A stretch of DNA of 64,000 bases from an uncultured Lachnospiraceae bacterium. GTDB lineage: Bacteria; Bacillota; Clostridia; Lachnospirales; Lachnospiraceae. The DNA is taken from positions 22,001 through 86,000 of the forward strand of contig CAJULG010000011.1 of assembly GCA_910587045.1 (NCBI GenBank), in the 5' to 3' direction. A model generated the notes under the pieces. It saw only the letters and a program-made list of their open reading frames with translations, was not told where the DNA came from and ran no database searches. Position 1 is the stretch's first letter; each line of letters begins with the position of its first letter. This document shows, piece after piece, positions 16,145-25,521 of the stretch. A program made the position numbers and the translations under genes.

Positions 16145-16173
16145 TTGAAAATGTAAAAGGGAAGGGGTAAAAT
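16145..16173 (+). promoter_or_regulatory. Promoter of the EAL-domain gene
   Basis: TTGAAA (16145-16150), 17 bp, TAAAAT (16168-16173), about 60 bp before the chosen ATG. The rest of the 264-bp divergent region with the XRE gene shows no other clear feature. Confidence 0.5.
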
Positions 16174-16234
16174 GTAACTATAACTTTTGGGAGTGTTTCT
16201 GAATTTTCTTAGATTCAAAATGAGGGGGAGTAAG

Positions 16235-18469
16235 ATGAAACGAAATACAGTATTTCAGATTTTTCTGACAATTTCATTGCTGGTTGTTATTCTGACAATT
16301 TCCCTGATAGCCTATATAAATAGTCTGAATAAAGGATTTCAGAAAGAAATTCTTCAGTCCCTGGAAGAGGTTTCCAATCAGGGTGCGGTATCCATTCAGA
16401 CAGAGATAAACGGAAAGGTAAATCTGTTGCAGGATCTGGCAACGACAATTGATATTGAAGAGAATGATACTCCGGATTCTTTGCTGGCAGATGTACAGAG
16501 TCAGCTATTGTCGATAGCCGAGCATAATGAATTCCAGGTAATGGGTGTGTTGACGAGGGATGGTACGGTTTATGCGACGAACGGAGAGATTTATGATGGG
16601 GCTGATCAGGAGTTTTTTCAAACTGCCATGGAAGGGAATACTACGATTACCGGACGTGTGCCGATATCGAAAGAGGAAAACGCATTTGTGAATATTTACA
16701 GTACGCCGATTCTGGATAATACCACCGGAGAACCGAAAGCAGTTCTGATGGCCGTGTATCGTACAGAGAACTTTCGGGCAACTCTGGAGGTGAAATCCTT
16801 TGATGGAGAGGGCTATTCCTATCTGGTCGAACAAAACGGAAATACAGTTGTAGACTCTGCTCATGCAACCTCTTTTCAGAATATGTCCAATATCTATACT
16901 TCTATTGCAAATGCAGACGAAACAAATGATGCCTGCATTGAACAGCTACAGTATTACCTTATACATAAGGAAAATGGCAGTATCATTTTTCGCAACCGTG
17001 TTGATAAATATCTGTATTGTACTCCGGTGGAAATTAATAACTGGTATCTGTTAACGGTGGTGCCGGTCCGGATCATTGACCACCAGATGAATCAGGTCAT
17101 TCGTTCTACAGTCCTGTTAGTGATCATACTGGTTCTGGTGTTTGCAGTTCTGATCTGGTTTATTTTAGGTCAGCAGAAACGCAGACAGGAGGAATTAATG
17201 TCGCTTGCCTATGTGGATCCAGTTACAGGAGGGCATACATTTGCAAAATTTCAGCAATTATATGAAGAGATACTTGGCAGTAATTCTGATAAGCAGTTTG
17301 CTTTATTGTCGATTGATTTAAATCATTTTAAGATGATCAACGATCTGTATGGCTATGAGGAGGGAGATCGTATCATACAAAACATGGACAGTCTCTGGCG
17401 TAAGCTTTGTCGGTCGAACGAGTGCTGCGGACATCGGAACGCAGATCGCTTTGTTGTTTTGTTAACGTATGAGAATACGGAGGAACTGGAAGAACGCCTG
17501 CGTAATTATCGGGAGCAGCTGCAGGAGACGACAGCGGATCGCTATCAGTTAAGCCTGCGGGCCGGTGTTTATGAACTGGAGGATACGAGTGAGGCATTTT
17601 CTGTCGTATTTAATCGTTCCATGATGGCCTTTTCAGAAGCAAAGAATAATGGAGGACATTTTTATGCCTTCTATCATTCTGGTATGGAGGAACAACTGCT
17701 CTGGGAAAAATATGTAGAGGATTATTTCCAGATGGCATTGCGGAAACAGGAGTTTGCTGTTTATTATCAGGCGAAAATAGATGCCGGGACAGGAGCGGTA
17801 TCCGGTGCGGAGGCATTGGTACGCTGGATCCGGCCGGACGGTACGGTGATTCCGCCAAGCCGGTTTATTCCTATATTGGAGAATAATGGTACGATAGCCG
17901 AACTGGATCAGTATATGTTCCGGGAAGTCTGTCTGCGTCAAAAGGCCTGGTTAGAAGAGGGAAAGCAGGTAGTACCGGTATCTGTAAATCTATCCAGGGT
18001 GCAACTGGCGGATCGGAATTTTGTTGATACATATGCTGAGATCCTGGAGGACACGGGGCTGCCGGCAAAATATGTAGGTCTGGAATTCACAGAGAGTGCT
18101 ATGTTTGATAATGAGGAGATCCTGCGGAATACGGTGGACCGGCTGCATGATCTGGGTATTAAGGTACTGATTGATGATTTTGGTGTCGGTTATTCCTCTA
18201 TGATGACATTAAAGGTAATACCGGTAGATATCCTGAAGATGGATAAGAGCTTTATTGACAGTATTGGAGATGAACGGGGAGATAAGATCGTAGTTGGCAT
18301 GATTGAATTTGCGCTTTCTCTGGGAATGAGTGTAACAGCAGAAGGGGTGGAGAATGATGCACAGTATCGTTTTCTGCAATCTCATCGATGCAATGATATA
18401 CAGGGCTACTATTTCTCCAGGCCGGTACCGGCAGGGGAATATTGCAGACAGTTTCTTGGCTCTGCCTGA
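16235..18469 (+). CDS. Membrane cyclic-di-GMP phosphodiesterase (Cache, degenerate GGDEF, EAL)
   Basis: A 744-residue protein. A transmembrane helix (about 8-30), an extracytoplasmic Cache-like sensor, and a second helix (about 290-315) are followed by a degenerate GGDEF domain, whose signature is NADRF (402-406), and an EAL domain. The EAL catalytic set looks complete: EALVRW (526-531), VSVNLSR, EFTES, IDDFGVGYSS, LKMDKSF, TAEGVEN and QGYYFSRP. It should therefore degrade c-di-GMP, with the GGDEF part perhaps binding GTP as a regulator. The start is ATG 16235 because GGGGGAG precedes it; a longer frame from 16187 lacks a good site. It opposes the cyclase at 355-1842 in function. Confidence 0.9.
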   Translation: MKRNTVFQIFLTISLLVVILTISLIAYINSLNKGFQKEILQSLEEVSNQGAVSIQTEINGKVNLLQDLATTIDIEENDTPDSLLADVQSQLLSIAEHNEFQVMGVLTRDGTVYATNGEIYDGADQEFFQTAMEGNTTITGRVPISKEENAFVNIYSTPILDNTTGEPKAVLMAVYRTENFRATLEVKSFDGEGYSYLVEQNGNTVVDSAHATSFQNMSNIYTSIANADETNDACIEQLQYYLIHKENGSIIFRNRVDKYLYCTPVEINNWYLLTVVPVRIIDHQMNQVIRSTVLLVIILVLVFAVLIWFILGQQKRRQEELMSLAYVDPVTGGHTFAKFQQLYEEILGSNSDKQFALLSIDLNHFKMINDLYGYEEGDRIIQNMDSLWRKLCRSNECCGHRNADRFVVLLTYENTEELEERLRNYREQLQETTADRYQLSLRAGVYELEDTSEAFSVVFNRSMMAFSEAKNNGGHFYAFYHSGMEEQLLWEKYVEDYFQMALRKQEFAVYYQAKIDAGTGAVSGAEALVRWIRPDGTVIPPSRFIPILENNGTIAELDQYMFREVCLRQKAWLEEGKQVVPVSVNLSRVQLADRNFVDTYAEILEDTGLPAKYVGLEFTESAMFDNEEILRNTVDRLHDLGIKVLIDDFGVGYSSMMTLKVIPVDILKMDKSFIDSIGDERGDKIVVGMIEFALSLGMSVTAEGVENDAQYRFLQSHRCNDIQGYYFSRPVPAGEYCRQFLGSA

Positions 18470-18517
18470 CGGGAATTGCTGCCACCCGTAAAAACAGTGG
18501 AAAAACAATAACAACCA

Positions 18518-18526
18518 TGCTATAGT
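18518..18526 (+). promoter_or_regulatory. Extended -10 element before prfC
   Basis: TGC-TATAGT, with no good -35 element, 38 bp before the prfC start codon. Confidence 0.4.
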
Positions 18527-18563
18527 AATACGGTGCAAGACTGATATGAATTAGGAGGCTGTT

Positions 18564-20159
18564 ATGGCAGAAGAATATCAAAAGGAAATAGAGAGAAGAA
18601 GAACATTTGCGATCATTTCACATCCGGATGCAGGAAAGACTACGCTGACGGAGAAGTTTTTATTATATGGAGGGGCTATTAATACCGCCGGCTCTGTAAA
18701 AGGCAAGGCGAACGCAAAGTATGCTGTTTCTGACTGGATGGGAATTGAGAAGGAGAGAGGAATATCCGTTACCTCTTCCGTATTGCAGTTCGATTATGAT
18801 GGATACTGCATCAATATCTTGGATACTCCGGGACATCAGGATTTCTCGGAGGATACCTATCGGACTCTGATGGCGGCAGATTCCGCAGTCATGGTAATTG
18901 ATGCCTCCAAGGGTGTGGAGGCGCAGACGATCAAGCTCTTCAAGGTATGTGTCATGCGTCACATTCCGATTTTCACGTTTATTAATAAGATGGATCTCGA
19001 AGCGAAGGATTCGTTTGAATTACTGGATGATATAGAAACGGTACTGGGAATCCGGACCTGTCCGGTTAACTGGCCTATCGGCTCCGGTAAGCGGTTTAAA
19101 GGCGTTTATGACAGGGAAACAAAGCAGGTTTCTATGTTTCAGGCAGTTTCCACCGGCGGATCCAAGTCTGCAGCAGAGACGGATTACAGTTTGGATGATC
19201 CTGAGCTTAGGAATGCGGTTGGTGAGGAATTATATCAGCAGCTTCTGGATGAGGTAGAGCTTCTGGATGGAGCCAGTGATGCCTTTGATCAGGAACTGGT
19301 GGACAAGGGGGAGCTGTCGCCGGTCTTTTTTGGTTCTGCGTTAACCACATTTGGTGTAGAGACCTTTCTGGAGCATTTTCTGAAAATGACACTTTCACCG
19401 CTTCCGCGACAGTCCAATGAAGGTTCCATTGATCCGGTTACCGCACCGTTTTCCGGTTTTATATTTAAGATTCAGGCAAATATGAATAAGGCCCATCATG
19501 ACCGGATCGCTTTTATGCGGATCTGTTCCGGAAAGTTTGATGCAGGTAAGGATGTGTATCATGTTCAGAGCGGGAGAAAATTAAAGCTTTCGCAACCGCA
19601 GCAGATCATGGCGCAGGAGCGGAAGGTAATTGAGGAAGCATATGCGGGAGACGTGATCGGTGTCTTCGATCCGGGTCTGTTTTCCATTGGGGATACGATT
19701 TGTGCGCCCGGGAAAAAATTCGAATACGAAGGGATTCCGACCTTTGCGCCTGAGCATTTCTGCCGGCTGGTATCTCTGGATTCCATGAAGCGAAAGCAGT
19801 TTATCAAGGGAGTAACGCAGCTGGCCCAGGAGGGAGCGATTCAGATCTTTAAAGATTATTCTCTGGATTTATCTGAGATCATTGTTGGCGTGGTTGGTGT
19901 CCTGCAATTTGACGTGTTGAAATACAGACTGGAAACGGAATATGGCTGTGAGGTACGACTGGAGGCTCTGCCATACAATTATATCCGTTGGGTAAAGGAT
20001 CCTGCAACAGATTTGAATCGTCTGAAGCGGGTCAGTGACTGTAAGAAGGTAAAGGATATGAAGGATAACCCATTGCTGCTCTTTGCGAACGAGTGGTCCA
20101 TCCGGCTGGTATTGGAAAATAATGAAGGTCTGGAGTTGGAGGATTTCAGAAAGAATTAA
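18564..20159 (+). CDS. prfC: Peptide chain release factor 3
   Basis: A 531-residue translational GTPase. G1 is SHPDAGKTT (19-27), the switch II G3 is DTPGHQDF and G4 is NKMD. The insertions and the C-terminal LQFDVLKYRLETEYGCEVRL domain are those of RF3 rather than EF-G. RF3 recycles RF1 and RF2 from the ribosome after peptide release. Length matches the family (about 530). GGAGGC precedes ATG 18564. It stands as a single gene. Confidence 0.96.
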   Translation: MAEEYQKEIERRRTFAIISHPDAGKTTLTEKFLLYGGAINTAGSVKGKANAKYAVSDWMGIEKERGISVTSSVLQFDYDGYCINILDTPGHQDFSEDTYRTLMAADSAVMVIDASKGVEAQTIKLFKVCVMRHIPIFTFINKMDLEAKDSFELLDDIETVLGIRTCPVNWPIGSGKRFKGVYDRETKQVSMFQAVSTGGSKSAAETDYSLDDPELRNAVGEELYQQLLDEVELLDGASDAFDQELVDKGELSPVFFGSALTTFGVETFLEHFLKMTLSPLPRQSNEGSIDPVTAPFSGFIFKIQANMNKAHHDRIAFMRICSGKFDAGKDVYHVQSGRKLKLSQPQQIMAQERKVIEEAYAGDVIGVFDPGLFSIGDTICAPGKKFEYEGIPTFAPEHFCRLVSLDSMKRKQFIKGVTQLAQEGAIQIFKDYSLDLSEIIVGVVGVLQFDVLKYRLETEYGCEVRLEALPYNYIRWVKDPATDLNRLKRVSDCKKVKDMKDNPLLLFANEWSIRLVLENNEGLELEDFRKN

Positions 20160-20255
20160 GCCTGCATGAGGAATGTTAGTTACAAGCAGCAGGCCTGTAA
20201 AGGACGGGATTTCAGCAATCCGGTATAATCGTAAGAAAATGTAAGAAATAATGGA

Positions 20256-20284
20256 TTGTAACAAGTCGACGAATGCGATAAAAT
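20256..20284 (+). promoter_or_regulatory. Promoter of the NfeD/SPFH pair
   Basis: TTGTAA (20256-20261), 17 bp, TAAAAT (20279-20284), 33 bp before the NfeD start. Confidence 0.55.
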
Positions 20285-20317
20285 AAAACTGATTTATGAA
20301 TGAAAGGAGTGTGTGAT

Positions 20318-20812
20318 ATGGGTATGACAGGAACCATTCTGACAGGAACTGTATTATTTGAAAATGCGGGAATTATGACATTAATCTGGCTGGGATTGGT
20401 TATCCTATTCATAGTACTGGAGATCATCAGTTTAGGACTGACCAGTATCTGGTTTGCCGTGGGTGCATTGGCTTCCGGAATCATTGCCATGTTAGGCGGG
20501 CCCATTGCGCTTCAGATTATTGTATTTCTGGTTGTTTCCGTGGTATTGCTTGCCTGTACCAGAGGGATTGCCAGGCGACATCTGGATAACCGCATTGAAA
20601 GGACCAATGCAGAAGGACTGATCGGCAGGACTTCCATAGTAATGGAAACGATTGACAATGCCGCATCTACCGGCAAGATTAAGATCGGTGATGTGGAATG
20701 GACAGCAAGAGCAGTGAATGAAGCACAGGTAATACCAAAGGATACGAAGATCATTATCCGTGAGATCCATGGTGTTAAGTGCATGGTAGAACCGGTTTCG
20801 GTTCAGGTATAA
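20318..20812 (+). CDS. NfeD-like membrane protein
   Basis: A 164-residue protein with two to three N-terminal hydrophobic segments (about 15-85) and a C-terminal OB-fold region: LIGRTSIVMETIDNAASTGK, IGDVEWTARA and a KDTKIIIREIHGVKCMVEP end, typical of short NfeD proteins. NfeD proteins pair with SPFH/stomatin-like proteins in membrane microdomains. The start is ATG 20318, seven bases after AAAGGAGT; the upstream in-frame ATG at 20300 lacks a site. The SPFH gene follows 48 bp later. Confidence 0.85.
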   Translation: MGMTGTILTGTVLFENAGIMTLIWLGLVILFIVLEIISLGLTSIWFAVGALASGIIAMLGGPIALQIIVFLVVSVVLLACTRGIARRHLDNRIERTNAEGLIGRTSIVMETIDNAASTGKIKIGDVEWTARAVNEAQVIPKDTKIIIREIHGVKCMVEPVSVQV

Positions 20813-20860
20813 CACAGTAAGGGAAGGATTCCCGAAGACTAAAAAATGGAGGTATAGAAC

Positions 20861-21832
20861 ATGGGAGGAATTGGAATGAGTGCAGCAGGTGCCGGAGGAC
20901 TGATCAGCGGAGCGGTAGGACTGGGAATATTTCTGATCGTTCTTTTGATCATTATTGCCGTTTCCTGTATCAATATTGTACCGCAGGCACATGCATATGT
21001 AGTAGAGCGGCTGGGTACGTATCGTGGTACCTGGTCTGTTGGTTTTCACATTAAGATGCCGTTTTTTGATAAGATTGCAAAGCGTGTAACCTTAAAGGAA
21101 CAGGTGGTGGATTTTGCACCTCAGCCGGTGATCACCAAGGATAATGTAACGATGCGGATTGATACGGTCGTATTTTTCCAGATTACGGATCCAAAGCTGT
21201 TTTGTTATGGTGTTGAGAATCCGATCATGGCGATTGAGAACTTAACAGCAACGACTCTTCGTAATATCATAGGTGATCTGGAGTTAGACCAGACACTGAC
21301 ATCAAGAGAGACGATTAATACAAAAATGCGTGCCACCCTGGATGAGGCCACAGATCCATGGGGTATTAAGGTAAATCGTGTGGAGTTGAAAAATATCATT
21401 CCACCGGCTGCTATTCAGGATGCTATGGAGAAGCAGATGAAGGCAGAACGGGAACGCCGGGAACAGATTCTGATCGCCGAAGGTGAGAAGAAGTCAGCGA
21501 TTCTTCGTGCAGAAGGTCAGAAGGAATCCATGATCCTTCAGGCAGAGGCGGATAAGCAGGCAGCAATCCTTCGGGCAGAGGCGAAGAAGGAGGCAACTAT
21601 CCGGGAGGCAGAGGGTCAGGCACAGGCGATCGAGACTGTCCAGAAGGCAAACGCAGCAGGTCTTGTTTTCCTGAAGGAAGCAGATCCAAGTGAATCCGTT
21701 ATTCAGATTAAGAGTCTGGAGGCATTTGCAAAGGCGGCAGACGGTCAGGCGACCAAAATTATCATTCCGTCTGAGATTCAGGGACTGGCAGGACTGGCAA
21801 AGTCAGTGATAGAAGTTGCGGCAGAAAAATAG
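20861..21832 (+). CDS. SPFH/Band 7 (stomatin-like) membrane protein
   Basis: A 323-residue protein with an N-terminal membrane helix (about 15-40), an SPFH domain beginning NIVPQAHAYVVERLGTYRGT, and a long coiled coil containing repeated ILRAEGQ/ILQAEADKQ/ILRAEAKKE units (about 200-265) characteristic of stomatin/QmcA-like proteins. Such proteins oligomerise on membranes and scaffold or control proteases. The repeats probably form a helical rod. GGAGG precedes ATG 20861. It partners with the upstream NfeD gene. Confidence 0.92.
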   Translation: MGGIGMSAAGAGGLISGAVGLGIFLIVLLIIIAVSCINIVPQAHAYVVERLGTYRGTWSVGFHIKMPFFDKIAKRVTLKEQVVDFAPQPVITKDNVTMRIDTVVFFQITDPKLFCYGVENPIMAIENLTATTLRNIIGDLELDQTLTSRETINTKMRATLDEATDPWGIKVNRVELKNIIPPAAIQDAMEKQMKAERERREQILIAEGEKKSAILRAEGQKESMILQAEADKQAAILRAEAKKEATIREAEGQAQAIETVQKANAAGLVFLKEADPSESVIQIKSLEAFAKAADGQATKIIIPSEIQGLAGLAKSVIEVAAEK

Positions 21833-21912
21833 AGAAAAGACAAAAAATGGATAGAATTCTTACTAATTCCTTGCTTTTATCCATGGTTATATGATAGACT
21901 AATACCCTAAGG

Positions 21913-21955
21913 GCAAGACAAGCGATAGATATCGAATCCTTGTCTTGCTCTTTTT
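21913..21955 (+). terminator. Terminator or attenuator between the SPFH gene and putP
   Basis: A 10-bp stem, GCAAGACAAG against CTTGTCTTGC, has a 16-nt loop and a TCTTTTT tail. The putP ribosome site begins about 19 bp after the tail, so there is no room for a normal promoter between them. It may act as an attenuator in a putP leader as well as end the SPFH transcript. Confidence 0.8.
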
Positions 21956-21984
21956 AGGAAGGCATAAGCCAAGGAGGAGAGAGA

Positions 21985-23511
21985 ATGTTATCTACAGTTA
22001 ATTTTTGCATTATTGCAACCATTGTCATATATCTGCTGGGGATGTTGGCGATTGGTTTTATCTTCAGTAAGGGAAACAGTAATAGTACGGATTTCTATTT
22101 AGGCGGACGTAAGATGGGACCGATTGTGACTGCCATGAGTGCAGAGGCCAGCGATATGTCCAGTTGGCTGCTGATGGGACTTCCGGGTCTGGCATATCTG
22201 TCAGGAATCTGTGATCCGGGCTGGACCGCGATCGGCCTGGGTGTAGGTACCTGGCTGAACTGGTTTTTTGTAGCGCGAAAGCTCAGACGCTATTCTGCGA
22301 ATATCAATGCGATCACAGTGCCGGAATTTTATTCCAGACGTTATCATGATAAGAGTAATGTGCTGAATGCGATTGCGGCAGTGGTCATAATTGTATTTTT
22401 TATTCCGTATACTGCATCCGGCTTTGCTGCCTGTGGTAAATTGTTTCACAGCCTGTTCGGAGTGGATTATGGTGTAGCAATGCTGGTTTCGGCTGCAGTT
22501 ATCGTCGGCTATACGATCATGGGCGGTTTCCGCGCAGTTTCGACGACGGATCTGATCCAGAGTATTGTCATGACGATCGCGCTGTTTGTCGTTGTTTTCT
22601 TTGGTATTTCGCAGGCGGGTGGCCTTAATGCGGTTCTGGATAATGCCAGAGAGTTATCCGGTTATCTGACAATGAATGCGTCTTATGATGTATCCACCGG
22701 TTCTGCCAGTCCTTATGGTACGCTGACGATCATCTCCACACTGGCATGGGGACTGGGCTACTTTGGCATGCCTCACATCCTGCTTCGTTTTATGGCGATC
22801 GAGGATGAGAAGAAGCTGGTGCTATCCCGTCGTGTTGCAACCATATGGGTATTTATTGCAATGTCAGTTGCTATTTTCATCGGTGTTGTAGGGCTGGGAA
22901 TGACGAAGGCAGGTGCCCTTGATTTTCTGGAGGGCAGCAGCAGTGAGACGATAATTGTTAAGATTGCTGGTTTGATCAGTCAGAATGGTATCTTTCCGGC
23001 TATTGTTGCCGGTCTGATCCTGGCAGGTATTCTGGCGGCTACGATGTCTACTGCTGACAGTCAGATGCTGGCAGCAGCATCCAGTGTGTCACAGAATATC
23101 CTGCAGGACTTTTTCCATATCAAGCTGTCAGAGAAGAGAAGTCTTCTGATTGCCCGTCTTACGATTGTGGTGATCAGTCTGATCGGTGTATTTCTGGCCC
23201 GGGATCCGGATTCCAGTGTATTTGGTATTGTTTCCTTTGCGTGGGCAGGCTTTGGCGGTGCCTTTGGAGCAGTAACCCTGTGTTCTCTGTTCTGGAAGCG
23301 CAGTAACCGCTGGGGAGCTTTGGCCGGTATGATCAGTGGCGGTGTGATGGTCTTTGTCTGGAAGTACGCAGTTCGTCCGCTGGGTGGAATCTGGAACATT
23401 TACGAACTGCTTCCTGCATTTTTAGTATCACTGGTATGCATCATCGTGGTGAGTCTTCTGACAAAGGAGCCGGAGGAGGATATCGTAAGGGAATTTGAAG
23501 CAGCAAAATAG
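21985..23511 (+). CDS. putP: Sodium/proline symporter
   Basis: A 508-residue polytopic protein of the sodium:solute symporter family with about 13 hydrophobic segments. Conserved stretches include FYLGGRKMGPIVTAMSAEAS, DMSSWLLMGLPGLAY and the late AAAISTADSQ-type motif, here AATMSTADSQMLAAASSVSQ, all as in PutP. It imports L-proline with Na+. Length fits the family. AAGGAGGAG lies before ATG 21985. A small SCP2-domain gene follows 19 bp later. Confidence 0.93.
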   Translation: MLSTVNFCIIATIVIYLLGMLAIGFIFSKGNSNSTDFYLGGRKMGPIVTAMSAEASDMSSWLLMGLPGLAYLSGICDPGWTAIGLGVGTWLNWFFVARKLRRYSANINAITVPEFYSRRYHDKSNVLNAIAAVVIIVFFIPYTASGFAACGKLFHSLFGVDYGVAMLVSAAVIVGYTIMGGFRAVSTTDLIQSIVMTIALFVVVFFGISQAGGLNAVLDNARELSGYLTMNASYDVSTGSASPYGTLTIISTLAWGLGYFGMPHILLRFMAIEDEKKLVLSRRVATIWVFIAMSVAIFIGVVGLGMTKAGALDFLEGSSSETIIVKIAGLISQNGIFPAIVAGLILAGILAATMSTADSQMLAAASSVSQNILQDFFHIKLSEKRSLLIARLTIVVISLIGVFLARDPDSSVFGIVSFAWAGFGGAFGAVTLCSLFWKRSNRWGALAGMISGGVMVFVWKYAVRPLGGIWNIYELLPAFLVSLVCIIVVSLLTKEPEEDIVREFEAAK

Positions 23512-23530
23512 CAAAAAGGAGGAAACGGTT

Positions 23531-23848
23531 ATGACGTATCAGGAATTTTTTTCAATGGTAAAGGAGAAACTGGCAGGAGCAGATGTCAGCAGCATTCAGG
23601 AGCATCTGGCATATCAGTTTAACATTACAGGAGAAGCAGAAGGCATCTTCTATGTAGAGGTAAGAGATGGAAAGCTGTATGTAGAGCCTTATGAATACTA
23701 TGACAGGGATGTGATCTTCACCTGCAAGGCAGAGACTTTGATCAAGATCGCAGAGGGAAAACTGGATCCGGTAGTTGCATTTACCATGCAAAAGCTCAAG
23801 GTGGATGGAAGCATTGAAAAGGCATTAAAGCTAAAGGAATTGTTTTGA
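23531..23848 (+). CDS. SCP2-like sterol-binding-fold protein
   Basis: A 105-residue protein resembling the SCP2 sterol-carrier fold: an EGIFYVEVRDGKLYVEPYEY beta sheet, DVIFTCKAETLIKIAEGKLD and AFTMQKLKVDGSIEKALKL, the last being the usual end of bacterial SCP2 domains. It presumably binds a hydrophobic ligand; the ligand and role are unknown. The start is ATG 23531, preceded by AAGGAGGAA; a longer frame overlapping putP is not needed. It is co-transcribed with putP and ends at a terminator. Confidence 0.8.
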   Translation: MTYQEFFSMVKEKLAGADVSSIQEHLAYQFNITGEAEGIFYVEVRDGKLYVEPYEYYDRDVIFTCKAETLIKIAEGKLDPVVAFTMQKLKVDGSIEKALKLKELF

Positions 23849-23897
23849 TGTCACTGGTTTTATGATATCATAAAATAATATTATTATAGCTGGCTAA

Positions 23898-23952
23898 GGC
23901 AGTCATTGGAAAGATACAAGGTGTTCTTTACGATGGCTGCCGCCTTTTATTT
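23898..23952 (+). terminator. Terminator after putP-SCP2
   Basis: A 9-bp stem with one G-U pair, GGCAGTCAT against ATGGCTGCC, a 26-nt loop and a T-rich GCCTTTTATTT tail. Confidence 0.65.
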
Positions 23953-24011
23953 GTGCGAAGACGTAAGGCGTGTTTCGCCTGTTCCCTGCAGGCTATCTGT
24001 CCGGGATAAAA

Positions 24012-24053
24012 ATAGAATAAAAGCTTTACAGATAGAATAAGATTATTTATAAT
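24012..24053 (+). promoter_or_regulatory. MocR-gene promoter with two direct-repeat operator candidates
   Basis: TTTACA (24025-24030), 17 bp, TATAAT (24048-24053) is a strong promoter. The 9-mer ATAGAATAA occurs at 24012-24020 and at 24032-24040, exactly 20 bp apart, one just upstream of the -35 and one in the spacer. MocR/GabR-class regulators are known to use direct repeats, so autoregulation is suggested. An inverted CTATCTGT/ACAGATAG pair (23993-24000 and 24028-24035) overlaps the same region. Confidence 0.55.
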
Positions 24054-24120
24054 AAATAATTGGCTATAAGAGGGATGCATAAAAGTACAATTTTGATAAG
24101 GTCAGGTGGAGGAGAAAGAT

Positions 24121-25521
24121 ATGCTGACATATAATCTTGTGGACGGGGAACAGGAGTTTCTCTATGTATATTTGTATAAGTGTATCAGAGATGATATCAT
24201 TGCGGGCAAAATTAAATCAGGGGAAAAGCTGCCATCCAAAAGAAACTTTGCTAAGAATCTTGGCGTCAGTGTGATCACAGTGGAAAATTCCTATGAACAA
24301 TTAATGGCAGAGGGTTATATTTACTCGGTTCCGAAGCGGGGATTTTATGTGTGCGAATTAAAGGATACAGGTGTGCAGCCACGAAGGATATCCGGACAGG
24401 GAATTTCCCTGGAAAGAGAGGTAAGCTCCTATATTGCTGATTTTTCAAGTAATCAGACAGATGCAGCGGTATTTCCCTTTTCTGTATGGACAAAGACAAT
24501 CCGGGAAATTATGAATGAAAATCAACAGCAACTGATGGTAAATCCGCCCTGTGGCGGAATCATGGAGTTACGCGTCCGTATTGCCTTGTATTTAAAGGAA
24601 TTTCGTGGTATGCAGGTGAATCCGGAACAGATTTTTATTGGTGCCGGTACCGAGTATCTGTATAGTCTCATCATTCAGCTCCTGGGAGAAAGAATAAAGT
24701 ATGGAGTGGAGAATCCCGGATATCCGAAAATTGCACAGATTTATAGCAGAATGCGCGTTCCATACGAATATGTGGAAATGGATGCCCAGGGGATCATGCC
24801 AGGTACTCTGGAGGAAAAGGGAATTGATGTGATCCATATTTCACCATCTCATCATTTTCCGACCGGTATCGTAATGCCGATCGCCCGGCGCTATGAATTA
24901 CTGAGCTGGGCTGCAGGAAAACCGGATCGGTATATCATTGAGGATGATTATGACAGCGAGCTTCGTTTTGCGGGACGTCCGATATCGACATTATACAGCA
25001 TAGATGGTTCGGATAAGACCATTTATATGAACACGTTTGCCAAAACCCTATGCTCCACTGTACGGATCAGCTATATGGTACTTCCTCAGATATTAATGGA
25101 ACGGTTTTATAAGAGTCTGGCTTTTTACTCCTGTACGGTGTCGAATTTTGAACAGTATACACTGGCACGGTTTATGGAAAATGGAAGCTTTGAAAAGCAT
25201 ATGAATCGATTGCGAAACTATTATCAGAAAAAACGGAACCGGATCCTTCAGGTATTTAAAGACAGATTACGGAATGAACGGATTACGATCATTGAATCGG
25301 ATACCGGCGCTCATTTTATAATGGATATTCATACGGATAAAACAGAGGATTGGATTGTGAAAGAAGCCATGAAGAGGGGAATTAAGATGGCACCGCTTTC
25401 CCAATACTATTTCGGAAAGGTTCCGTGGTGTGCAAAGCGGTTTGTGATGAATTATTCCTCGATCTCCATGGATAAAATAGAGGAGATTGCCGGACTTTTA
25501 TCTGAAATTATCGAAATTTAG
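24121..25521 (+). CDS. MocR-family (GntR-aminotransferase fusion) transcription regulator
   Basis: A 466-residue fusion of a GntR winged helix (residues about 10-75, SGEKLPSKRNFAKNLGVSVI followed by TVENSYEQLMAEGYI) and a fold-type I aminotransferase-like domain. The PLP-binding lysine lies in NTFAKTLCSTVRISYMV, and IIEDDYDSELRF and SPSHHFPTG are typical MocR motifs. MocR proteins sense PLP or amino compounds (PdxR, GabR and relatives). The start is ATG 24121 after GGAGGAG; a GTG at 24106 is less likely. No pdx, gab or transporter gene lies directly beside it, so its target is not evident. Confidence 0.9.
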   Translation: MLTYNLVDGEQEFLYVYLYKCIRDDIIAGKIKSGEKLPSKRNFAKNLGVSVITVENSYEQLMAEGYIYSVPKRGFYVCELKDTGVQPRRISGQGISLEREVSSYIADFSSNQTDAAVFPFSVWTKTIREIMNENQQQLMVNPPCGGIMELRVRIALYLKEFRGMQVNPEQIFIGAGTEYLYSLIIQLLGERIKYGVENPGYPKIAQIYSRMRVPYEYVEMDAQGIMPGTLEEKGIDVIHISPSHHFPTGIVMPIARRYELLSWAAGKPDRYIIEDDYDSELRFAGRPISTLYSIDGSDKTIYMNTFAKTLCSTVRISYMVLPQILMERFYKSLAFYSCTVSNFEQYTLARFMENGSFEKHMNRLRNYYQKKRNRILQVFKDRLRNERITIIESDTGAHFIMDIHTDKTEDWIVKEAMKRGIKMAPLSQYYFGKVPWCAKRFVMNYSSISMDKIEEIAGLLSEIIEI

